A stretch of 64,000 bases of DNA from Bacillota bacterium (GTDB taxonomy: Bacteria; Bacillota; Clostridia; Acetivibrionales; DSM-1351). Positions 57,254-64,000 of this stretch are shown here, piece by piece. Both the position numbers and the translations under genes were made by a program. Location: contig JAEZUC010000079.1 of NCBI GenBank assembly GCA_023443515.1, forward strand, positions 19,965 through 83,964, read 5' to 3'. Numbering within the stretch: position 1 is the stretch's first letter; each line of letters starts with the position of its first letter. The notes beneath the pieces are model-generated. The model did not search any database. It saw only the letters and a list, made by a program, of their open reading frames with translations, and was not told where the DNA came from.

Positions 57254-59482
57254 TTACATTGCCTCATGAAATGTCCTTGAGATTACTTCCAATTGCTGTG
57301 CTTTTGTGAGCTTTATAAAATGCACCGCATACCCTGAAACACGGACTGTAAGCTGATTATATTTCATAGGTTCCTTCATGGCACTTTCCAGGGTTTCCCT
57401 ATCAAGTACGTTTACATTTATATGATGGCCACCGCTCATAACATAACCGTCAATCATAGCGGATAGATTTGAGATTTTAGTATCACATTCCTTACCCAAA
57501 GCATTAGGGATTACTGATAGGGTAAGGGATATTCCGTCACTGCACACACTATAAGGTATCTTCGCTACTGAGTTCATCATAGCAAGTATCCCGGACTTAT
57601 CTCTATTATGCATAGGGTTAGCACCCGGTGCAAAGGGTTCTCCTTTTTTACGACCGTCAGGAGTGGAGCCGGTTTTTTTACCGTAAACAACGTTTGAGGT
57701 TATAGTAAGGATTGACAGAGTATGCCTTGCATTACGGTACGTAGGATGTGATTTCAGACTGTTATAGAAGCTTGTAACGACTTCTTTTGCAATATCGTCG
57801 GCTCTATCGTCGTTGTTTCCGTATTGGGGGTAAGCGCCATCTTGTTCAAAGTCAGTAATAATGCCACGTTCATCTCTTATAACCCTAACACGTGTATGCT
57901 TAATGGCACTCAAGGAGTCCACAATTACTGATAATCCTGATATGCCAAAAGCCATAAGCCTGTTGACATCTGTGTCATGCAGAGCCATCATGAGACGTTC
58001 ATACGCATACTTATCATGCATATAATGTATTATGTTCATTGTATTAACATATAAGCCTGTAAGCCAATCCTGTAACTTGCGAAAGTTTACCATAACCTTT
58101 TCGTATTCAAGATATTCGCCATCATAAGGTTTTATTTCAGGTGCTACCTGATCGCCGCTAATTTCGTCACGACCTCCGTTTAAGGATAATAGAAGAAGTT
58201 TTGCAAGATTGCATCTGGCACCAAAAAATTGCATGTCCTTTCCAAGACGCATAGCAGATACACAGCAGGAAATACCATAATCATCTCCAAACTGAGGCTG
58301 CATAAGATCATCGTTTTCATACTGAATTGCACTTGTTGCAATAGACATTTTGGCACAAAACCTTTTGAAATTTTCAGGTAACTTCACAGACCATAGAATA
58401 GTAAGGTTCGGTTCAGGCGCGGCTCCCAGATTCTTTAAAGTCTGAAGGAATCTATAGGAGGTTTTGGAAACCATGTGTCTTCCGTCACCGCTCATTCCGC
58501 CAAGGGATTCAGTCAGCCAAACAGGGTCTCCTGCAAAGAGTTCATTGTACTCCTTGGTGCGCAAGTGCCTTATAAATCTAAGCTTTATTACAAACTGGTC
58601 AATCAGCTCCTGTGCGTCTGTTTCTGTCATGGTACCATTATTTATATCACGTTCAATAAATATATCAAAAAATACATTGAGTCTGCCTAAAGAATTTGCT
58701 GCTCCATTGGTTTCTTTTAAGGCACCTAAAAATGCCAGATATGTCCATTGAACAGCTTCAAAAGCATTACTTGCAGGTCGTTTTAGGTTAAAACCATAGG
58801 AGCTTCCAAGAACAGCGAGATCATTAAGTGCGGAAATCTGATCGTGAAGTTCTTCCCTGAGTCTTATGACGCCATCAGTCATGGTGCCTCCAAGACTATC
58901 CAGATCTATTTGCTTCTGATTTATTAAAAATTCCGTGCCGTAAAGGGCAACTCTTCTGTAATCGCCTATTATGCGACCTCTACCGTAAGCATCGGGTAGT
59001 CCCGTTATAATTCCGCATTTTCTGGCCTTGCGCATTTCATCGGTATATGCGCTGAAAACGCCATCATTATGCGTTTTAATGCTTTTACTGAAAGTTTTGT
59101 CAATCTCGGGAGAAGGCGCAGTGTCAAATTGCTGGCAGGCCTGTTTAGCCATTCTATAGCCGGTTTTAGCAAGAAAGGCTCTTTTCAGGGGTGAATCTGT
59201 TTGAAGACCCTTTATTAATTCGTACTTCTCGTCTATAAAGCCTGGCTTGTGACTGGTTATACTTGCTACGGTTTCTGTGTCGATATCAAGAATTCCGCCG
59301 TTTAGATGTTCTTCAACTAAAAGACTTTTACAGGTTTCCCAGAGCTGTCTGGTTTTGGCAGTTATACCACAAAGAAAACCCTCATTGCCGTCATATGGAG
59401 TGTAGTTTTTCTGAATAAAGTCTTGTACGTCAATTGAATTTTGCCATTTACCCGGTTTAAAATCAGAAATGTTTAGATTCAT
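57254..59482 (-). CDS. pflB: Formate C-acetyltransferase (pyruvate formate-lyase)
   Basis: Splits pyruvate with CoA into acetyl-CoA and formate by glycyl-radical chemistry. The 742-residue length is standard. The two active-site Cys are C406-C407 in GISCCVSAM; the radical Gly is G717 in [27 protein letters not shown] and [18 protein letters not shown] are typical. ATG 59482 is used because GAGGGGG lies just upstream; the upstream in-frame ATG lies before it. No activase gene (pflA) is next to it. The leader contains a ZTP riboswitch with an overlapping terminator, so expression should rise when ZTP accumulates, i.e. when 10-formyl-THF and hence formate is short. Confidence 0.96.
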   Translation of the reverse strand: MNLNISDFKPGKWQNSIDVQDFIQKNYTPYDGNEGFLCGITAKTRQLWETCKSLLVEEHLNGGILDIDTETVASITSHKPGFIDEKYELIKGLQTDSPLKRAFLAKTGYRMAKQACQQFDTAPSPEIDKTFSKSIKTHNDGVFSAYTDEMRKARKCGIITGLPDAYGRGRIIGDYRRVALYGTEFLINQKQIDLDSLGGTMTDGVIRLREELHDQISALNDLAVLGSSYGFNLKRPASNAFEAVQWTYLAFLGALKETNGAANSLGRLNVFFDIFIERDINNGTMTETDAQELIDQFVIKLRFIRHLRTKEYNELFAGDPVWLTESLGGMSGDGRHMVSKTSYRFLQTLKNLGAAPEPNLTILWSVKLPENFKRFCAKMSIATSAIQYENDDLMQPQFGDDYGISCCVSAMRLGKDMQFFGARCNLAKLLLLSLNGGRDEISGDQVAPEIKPYDGEYLEYEKVMVNFRKLQDWLTGLYVNTMNIIHYMHDKYAYERLMMALHDTDVNRLMAFGISGLSVIVDSLSAIKHTRVRVIRDERGIITDFEQDGAYPQYGNNDDRADDIAKEVVTSFYNSLKSHPTYRNARHTLSILTITSNVVYGKKTGSTPDGRKKGEPFAPGANPMHNRDKSGILAMMNSVAKIPYSVCSDGISLTLSVIPNALGKECDTKISNLSAMIDGYVMSGGHHINVNVLDRETLESAMKEPMKYNQLTVRVSGYAVHFIKLTKAQQLEVISRTFHEAM

Positions 59483-59544
59483 ATTAGTACCCCCTCGGAA
59501 AATTTCTCCCCGGGAAACATTTGTTTTGCATGTTTTTGAAAACA

Positions 59545-59585
59545 ACAAAATAAATGCCGCCTGGGCAGTTATGTGCCCAGGCGGC
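59545..59585 (-). terminator. Riboswitch-controlled terminator before pflB
   Basis: On the minus strand GCCGCCTGGGCA pairs perfectly with TGCCCAGGCGGC (12 bp), followed by ATTTATTTTGTTGTTTT. The left arm is also the conserved P3/pseudoknot segment of the ZTP aptamer, so the two folds exclude each other. Confidence 0.8.
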
Positions 59586-59642
59586 CGGCTTTAAAAGTCA
59601 TACTCCCATGTGGTAATCTCCACTTCCGCCAGTTGTATGACA
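59574..59642 (-). promoter_or_regulatory. ZTP (pfl-motif) riboswitch upstream of pflB
   Basis: On the minus strand P1 is GTCATAC/GTATGAC (59635-59641 with 59597-59603), enclosing AACTGGCGG, a GTGG-ATTACCAC hairpin and GGGAG; then CCGCCTGGGCA follows after a short linker. GGCG of ACTGGCGG can form the pseudoknot with CGCC of CCGCCTGGGCA. This order and these conserved bases match the pfl motif. The conserved 3' segment is part of the terminator stem, so ligand binding should prevent termination and switch pflB on. Confidence 0.85.
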
Positions 59643-59672
59643 GTTCGTTCAGTTAAATGTTCTTATACTTTT

Positions 59673-59700
59673 AGTATAAAATATTTTACGGATATGTCAA
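59673..59700 (-). promoter_or_regulatory. Sigma-A promoter of pflB
   Basis: Minus-strand TTGACA (59700-59695), a 16-nt spacer and TATACT (59678-59673), about 25 nt before the riboswitch. Confidence 0.65.
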
Positions 59701-59761
59701 GAGGTGAATTTATTGATAAATTATATATTTGCTGGTTCTCAGGAATCGGCGGGATTACTAA

Positions 59762-59798
59762 TGTAAAAATGAAAGCCAGCGTCTTTAGGCGCTGGCTT
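59762..59798 (-). terminator. Terminator after pfk
   Basis: Minus-strand AAGCCAGCG pairs with CGCTGGCTT around CCTAAAGA, followed by TCATTTTTA. It separates pfk from pflB. Confidence 0.75.
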
Positions 59799-59817
59799 GT
59801 CATGATTGTAAGTTATA

Positions 59818-61065
59818 TTATTTTGTTGCAAGAACTTTTTTAAGCTTTGCAAATCTAGGAAGACCATCTTCCTTAGGAGGAGCGGATTCGCCCTGGATTA
59901 ATGGTAAAGCGTAGTCAATAAACTCTTGCTTTAAGCCATTTCCTGCTTCGTTAATCCATTCTCTAGGAATCTTCTTTTCAGTATTTGCAACATCGTTCAA
60001 ATCTAGCAACTGAATTTCGCATTTGTATTCGCTTCCTTCAGCTCTCTTGAAACCAACCATTTTGTCAGTCATACCTTCAACAGCATATCTTACTGCCATT
60101 TGACCTGACATGTAGGATTCGTTTACGTCGCTTGCAGAACCGCAGTGAGCAGCACATCTTTGGAGAAGGCTGAATTCGATTCCACGAACCTTAGCTCCGG
60201 TTTTTTCCTTAACAATTGCAGCCAGAGTAGCAGCAAGTCCGCCTAACTGTGCATGACCGAAGGAGTCTTTCTGATCAGCAAGGTTTGAGCCGTATTCTGA
60301 AATGTATTTACCGTTTTTGTCTTTGATACCTTCTGAAACAGCAACAATACAGTTTCCGTTTTCCTTGTAAATTCTAGTACAGTCAGCTAGGAACTGATCC
60401 ATATCGAAGTCGATTTCTGGGAGGTATATCAAGTCAGGACCTGCACCCTTGTAAGCAGCAAGAGCAGTTGCAGCTGTAAGCCAGCCTGCGTTTCTTCCCA
60501 TTACTTCAAGTATTGTAATCATACCTGTATTGTAAACTCTTGCATCATGATAAACTTCCATAGTTGATGTAGCGATGTACTTAGCTGCACTTGAAAATCC
60601 CGGGCAGTGGTCTGTTCCGAAAAGGTCATTGTCAATAGTCTTTGGAACACCCATTACTCTGCACTCGTAGCCAACCTTCTGCATATACTTGCTAACCTTG
60701 TTGCAAGTATCCATTGAATCATTTCCGCCGTTATAGAAGAAATATCTGATATCATATTTCTTGAAAACTTCAACAAGTCTCTTGTAATCTGTTTCGTCTT
60801 CTTCTACTGATTTTAGCTTGTAACGAACGGAACCGAGAGCTGAAGAAGGAGTAGTCTTTAATAGGTCAAGTTCATAAGCATCTTCTTTGCTCATGTCATA
60901 GAATTTTTCATCGAGAATACCTTTGATACCGTGGGCTGCACCATATACAGCTGTTATTGCATCTTGCTTTAATGCTTCCTGAAATACTCCGCAAGCACTG
61001 GCATTAATTACTGATGTTGGTCCACCTGATTGTCCGAAAATAGCGGCGCCTTTTAAAACAGTCAT
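59818..61065 (-). CDS. 6-phosphofructokinase, probably pyrophosphate-dependent
   Basis: A 415-residue phosphofructokinase. The donor-site motif reads NGGNDSMDT (N112-T120) and the substrate motif PKTIDND with K142 and D145. ATP-dependent enzymes usually have GGDGS and PGTIDND, whereas Lys in PKTIDND and a bulky residue in GG-DS mark the PPi-dependent group, so PPi is the likely donor. QSGGPTSVINAS at the N terminus and EVMGRNAGW are standard. AGGAGG precedes the ATG on the minus strand. It catalyses the committed step of glycolysis, here perhaps reversibly, and is divergent from fba. Confidence 0.9.
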   Translation of the reverse strand: MTVLKGAAIFGQSGGPTSVINASACGVFQEALKQDAITAVYGAAHGIKGILDEKFYDMSKEDAYELDLLKTTPSSALGSVRYKLKSVEEDETDYKRLVEVFKKYDIRYFFYNGGNDSMDTCNKVSKYMQKVGYECRVMGVPKTIDNDLFGTDHCPGFSSAAKYIATSTMEVYHDARVYNTGMITILEVMGRNAGWLTAATALAAYKGAGPDLIYLPEIDFDMDQFLADCTRIYKENGNCIVAVSEGIKDKNGKYISEYGSNLADQKDSFGHAQLGGLAATLAAIVKEKTGAKVRGIEFSLLQRCAAHCGSASDVNESYMSGQMAVRYAVEGMTDKMVGFKRAEGSEYKCEIQLLDLNDVANTEKKIPREWINEAGNGLKQEFIDYALPLIQGESAPPKEDGLPRFAKLKKVLATK

Positions 61066-61165
61066 TTTATATACCTCCTGATATTTATATTAAGTATAAT
61101 ATATACGTTGCTCTTACCAGACCTTTCTTCAAAAGGACTGATATTACAATCCGCAATCAAATTAA

Positions 61166-61194
61166 AATATAGCATAACAAGTTGTAAAATGCAA
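61166..61194 (-). promoter_or_regulatory. Candidate promoter of pfk
   Basis: Minus-strand TTGCAT (61194-61189), 17-nt spacer, TATATT (61171-61166), about 100 nt before the start codon. Confidence 0.5.
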
Positions 61195-61237
61195 TTCTAC
61201 TTTACGTAGGTTTGTCAAATAAATATCAAAATATCCC

Positions 61238-61266
61238 TTGATTTTAAAGATAATATTGCATAAAAT
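61238..61266 (+). promoter_or_regulatory. Candidate promoter of fba
   Basis: TTGATT (61238-61243), 17-nt spacer, TAAAAT (61261-61266). The 321-nt gap between the divergent pfk and fba otherwise holds no gene. Confidence 0.45.
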
Positions 61267-61386
61267 AATAACGGTGAGTTTTTATGTTGGTTAATATTAG
61301 AATTACCTTATTGTTATCTGATAAAAATTGGATAAACAATATATAATATAAAGGTAAAATTATTACTTATAAAGGAGTGCATAAAT

Positions 61387-62322
61387 ATGCCATTAGTAAC
61401 TTCTACCGAAATGTTTAAAAAAGCGTATGAAGGCGGCTATGCAATAGGAGCTTTCAATGTTAATAACATGGAAATCGTTCAAGGAATAACTGAAGCTGCA
61501 AAAGAAGTAAATGCTCCTCTTATTCTTCAAGTATCTGCCGGAGCAAGAAAGTATGCAAACCATACTTACCTTATGAAATTAGTTGAGGCAGCCATTATTG
61601 AAACAGGTTTGCCAATCTGTCTCCACCTCGACCACGGTGACACTTTTGAGCTTTGTAAATCATGTATCGACGGCGGATTTACTTCCGTTATGATAGACGG
61701 TTCACACCACTCATTCGAAGATAACATCGCACTTGCAAAACAGGTTGTTGAATATGCTCACCCAAGAGGAGTTGTTGTTGAAGCTGAATTGGGTAGACTT
61801 GCTGGTATCGAAGATGCAGTTAACGTATCAGATGCTGACGCAGCATTTACAAACCCTGCTGAAGTTGAAGAATTCGTTACAAAGACCGGTGTTGATTCAT
61901 TGGCAATCGCAATTGGTACAAGCCATGGTGCTTTCAAATTCAAGCCTGGACAGAAACCACAGCTCAGATTTGACATACTTGAAGAAATTGAAAAGAGACT
62001 TCCTAACTTCCCAATAGTTCTCCACGGTGCATCATCAGTTATTCCTGAGTTTGTTGAAATGGTCAACAGTAACGGCGGAAAAATGCCTGATGCAATAGGT
62101 ATTCCTGAAGAAATGCTTCGTCAGGCTGCTAAAATGGCAGTTTGTAAGATTAACATTGACTCAGACTTAAGACTTGCTATGACAGGTTCAATCAGAAAGT
62201 ACTTTGCTGAACATCCTGAACACTTCGATCCAAGACAATACTTAAAGCCAGCTAGAGAGGCTATAAAGGGTCTTGTAAAGAACAAGATTGTTAACGTTCT
62301 TGGTTGCGACGGTAAGGCTTAA
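61387..62322 (+). CDS. fba: Class II fructose-bisphosphate aldolase
   Basis: Cleaves fructose 1,6-bisphosphate to DHAP and GAP with a Zn2+ ion. The 311-residue protein has YAIGAFNVNNMEIVQ at the N terminus, catalytic D82 and zinc-binding H83 in CLHLDHGDTFE, MIDGSHHSFEDN, the zinc and cation sites in VEAELGRLAGIED and GTSHGAFKF, and VLHGASSVI with a further His. Codon use is regular and the ribosome site AAGGAG strong, as for a highly expressed gene. It is monocistronic, followed by a strong terminator, and divergent from pfk. Confidence 0.97.
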   Translation: MPLVTSTEMFKKAYEGGYAIGAFNVNNMEIVQGITEAAKEVNAPLILQVSAGARKYANHTYLMKLVEAAIIETGLPICLHLDHGDTFELCKSCIDGGFTSVMIDGSHHSFEDNIALAKQVVEYAHPRGVVVEAELGRLAGIEDAVNVSDADAAFTNPAEVEEFVTKTGVDSLAIAIGTSHGAFKFKPGQKPQLRFDILEEIEKRLPNFPIVLHGASSVIPEFVEMVNSNGGKMPDAIGIPEEMLRQAAKMAVCKINIDSDLRLAMTGSIRKYFAEHPEHFDPRQYLKPAREAIKGLVKNKIVNVLGCDGKA

Positions 62323-62353
62323 TAGTTAAATAAAATTAACATTGAATAATTAT

Positions 62354-62380
62354 TCCCCCCGACCTAGTCGGGGGTTTTTT
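62354..62380 (+). terminator. Terminator after fba
   Basis: CCCCCGAC-CTA-GTCGGGGG, then TTTTTT. The rest of the 330-nt gap to the next gene is AT-rich without visible structure. Confidence 0.9.
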
Positions 62381-62652
62381 ACTTTTAAGAGTTCAAAAGA
62401 TTTTATACTATATTTTTGGAGTTAAGTCATTATAATCAAAACTAGAACATTACTGTGAAATGCTATAAATTTATAGTAATTCTCATAAGATTAGTTTTTT
62501 GTAGATAGTAGCCTTAATTCTTTAATTCAACATTTTCAATACATACCCCAAAATTTGTAATAACATTAATTTCATCATAGTTATAGGTATTTACACTTCA
62601 TGAAATATTTAATAAAATAATAGTAATAAAGGTAAATAATGGAGGGAAAGTG

Positions 62653-63651
62653 ATGAAATTTCTGAGAAATTTCAAGAGTAGAATAATAATAATTATATTA
62701 ATTATCTTAATTTTTTCAATTACTATATATTCATATATCAAGCCAAACTCAAAAGTTAATGAAGTTATTACTTATTACAATAGCGTTTCGTCACTGATAA
62801 TTATGATTTTGACAATTGGATATGTGTATACAACAATTGGACAGTTATCTTCGATGAAAAATCAACTAAATCTTATGGATAAAAGTGTAAATCTGCAAGT
62901 TCAACCTTTGCCAGTTCCTAAGATAGAAGAAATTTATCTTGAGAAAATTAATGCATACAAAAGCCCAGAAGATGGTTTTTCTTCAATACATGTAATATAT
63001 AGATTTCACTGCAAATCAAACTTTATAAATGCAGGTAATGGTGCGGCACTAAATGTAGCTATATATTCTAGTCTTGTTTTTGACGAATTAGAGGAAGCTG
63101 TTACTACCCAATCAAGCAGTCAAATATATTGTATAAGCGACAAAAACATGGAAAAAGACACAATTATATATACAATGATATTGGATAGAAAATATGAAAT
63201 ACTAAATGCTCTTTTGGAAGGTTCATTAAATCTTAGAATGGATATATATTATAAAAATATATTTGGAGCAGGTTTTAATGAATGTGCCGTGTATAGCTTA
63301 TATTTAAAGGATGAAGAAGCCGAATTAGCAAAAGGTTGGTTAGAATATATAAAAGATTTTGTAAAGAATAATAGTGTTGATTTTAAGAGGCATAAAGCAC
63401 TTGCAAGTTCTGTTCCCTCTGATGCTGAAATGATTTTTAGTAGGATCAGGAGTGATTTAGAAAATAACTTCAAAAGCAATTTACATATAAATTATAGAAT
63501 AGAGCCAGAGTCATTTGAAGTAAAACTAGTTAATTACGATGAATCTATTAAAATTATGGATAAAAAATATAAGGAGGCTTTTGATAAATTTAAAAACTGT
63601 GAAAGCCAAACAAATAACCCTATTATTGAGGTGGCAATTTCAGAAAAATGA
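62653..63651 (+). CDS. Membrane protein of unknown function
   Basis: A 332-residue protein with two hydrophobic segments near the N terminus (about residues 11-29, IIIIILIILIFSITIYSYI, and 46-64, SSLIIMILTIGYVYTTIG), then a soluble part of about 260 residues. That part begins with a short coiled coil (LSSMKNQLNLMDKSVNLQ) and is beta-rich (FINAGNGAALNVAIYSS). I do not recognise the family. ATG 62653 has GGAGGG upstream; GTG at 62650 overlaps less well. It stands alone, far from its neighbours. Function unknown. Confidence 0.65.
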   Translation: MKFLRNFKSRIIIIILIILIFSITIYSYIKPNSKVNEVITYYNSVSSLIIMILTIGYVYTTIGQLSSMKNQLNLMDKSVNLQVQPLPVPKIEEIYLEKINAYKSPEDGFSSIHVIYRFHCKSNFINAGNGAALNVAIYSSLVFDELEEAVTTQSSSQIYCISDKNMEKDTIIYTMILDRKYEILNALLEGSLNLRMDIYYKNIFGAGFNECAVYSLYLKDEEAELAKGWLEYIKDFVKNNSVDFKRHKALASSVPSDAEMIFSRIRSDLENNFKSNLHINYRIEPESFEVKLVNYDESIKIMDKKYKEAFDKFKNCESQTNNPIIEVAISEK

Positions 63652-63884
63652 TTCCTAACTTCTTAATTAATTAAAATGAAAAATCTATTCATTTTAATTT
63701 CTAAAATGTTGTCCTCTATAGCAACTATTTTACCCTATAATGAATTGTATTAAAAAAATATTAAATTTTGGTACACTTGTTGTTAATGTTACTATAAATG
63801 CTTTATATTTATTATAAGAAATATATAGAATATTGTTTTATTTTTGGTTATTTCTAAAATTATGTGGGGTTTCTGGGGGTTAAA

Positions 63885-64000
63885 ATGAATAAAAAAATAG
63901 GGGCAATATGTATTTTGCTGGTATTTCTGATGATTCTGCCCATAGCAGGCTACAGGCTTTATTCAGACAAAAACTATAAGGGAAATGTCTCAAATGCACA
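63885..64000 (+). CDS. N-terminal part of a secreted or membrane protein, cut by the window end
   Basis: Thirty-eight codons of a gene that continues past the window. The visible N terminus (MNKKIGAICILLVFLMILP) is a signal peptide or anchor, with possible cleavage or a membrane exit near IAGYRLYSDKNYKGN. GGGGGTT lies 4-10 nt before the ATG. The product cannot be identified from this part. Confidence 0.6.
   Translation, partial: MNKKIGAICILLVFLMILPIAGYRLYSDKNYKGNVSNA

Noticed and set aside
57254..61065. pfk and pflB as one transcript
   Set aside because: A terminator (59762-59798), a consensus promoter (59673-59700) and the ZTP riboswitch with terminator separate them.

Overview
The window reads as chromosomal DNA from an AT-rich, anaerobic, Gram-positive, fermenting clostridium. 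A lipoprotein-type GH9 glycanase, pyrophosphate-type phosphofructokinase, an NAD(P)-linked [FeFe] hydrogenase operon and pyruvate formate-lyase suggest a cellulolytic species of the Ruminiclostridium (Clostridium cellulolyticum) group. That placement is inference from gene content. I recognised no rRNA or tRNA gene, CRISPR array, transposase or phage gene.

Layout. 0-5.4 kb: end of an M20-type peptidase, a DUF2156 protein, gapA, two unrecognised genes and fabV. 5.6-21.9 kb: an accessory block with a SecA paralogue, a LytTR/AgrC-like two-component pair, a short double-glycine peptide (10112-10267), two DUF5085-like paralogues, a hydrolase, a second two-component pair, two more double-glycine peptides (15018 and 15272), and a C39-peptidase ABC exporter with HlyD-like and TolC-like partners. 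A pentapeptide-repeat gene closes the block on the opposite strand. 22-31 kb: a fused pgk-tpi, gpmI, a membrane-protein pair, an XRE regulator, a decayed AraC gene, eno and secG. 31-42 kb: housekeeping and signalling (HD protein, CE4 deacetylase, OmpR/HK/lipoprotein operon, rnr, DUF523, an HPr-like gene without the active-site His, mtaB, ireB-ruvX-DUF1292). 42-50 kb: a chemoreceptor and the hydrogenase operon. 50-57 kb: a pair of unknown genes, tandem esterases, the GH9 enzyme and a flavin reductase. 57-64 kb: pflB under a ZTP riboswitch, PPi-dependent pfk, fba, and two unknown membrane or secreted proteins, the last cut by the window edge.

How the genes work together. Six enzymatic steps of lower and middle glycolysis (pfk, fba, tpi, gap, pgk, gpm) plus eno lie in one window, with pflB and hydrogenase to dispose of pyruvate and electrons. 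The usual clostridial gap-pgk-tpi-gpm-eno-secG-rnr order is recognisable but is split by the peptide-secretion block. That block looks self-contained: peptide precursors with GG leaders, a leader-cleaving exporter, two sensor/regulator pairs and several candidate immunity genes.

Most notable: a GG-leader peptide gene of only 51 codons beside an AgrC/AgrA-like pair, with a 26-nt element shared by the two promoters; a TolC-like protein in a monoderm export operon; a Pgk-Tpi fusion; an HPr-like protein keeping the regulatory Ser but not the catalytic His; and a ZTP riboswitch on pflB.
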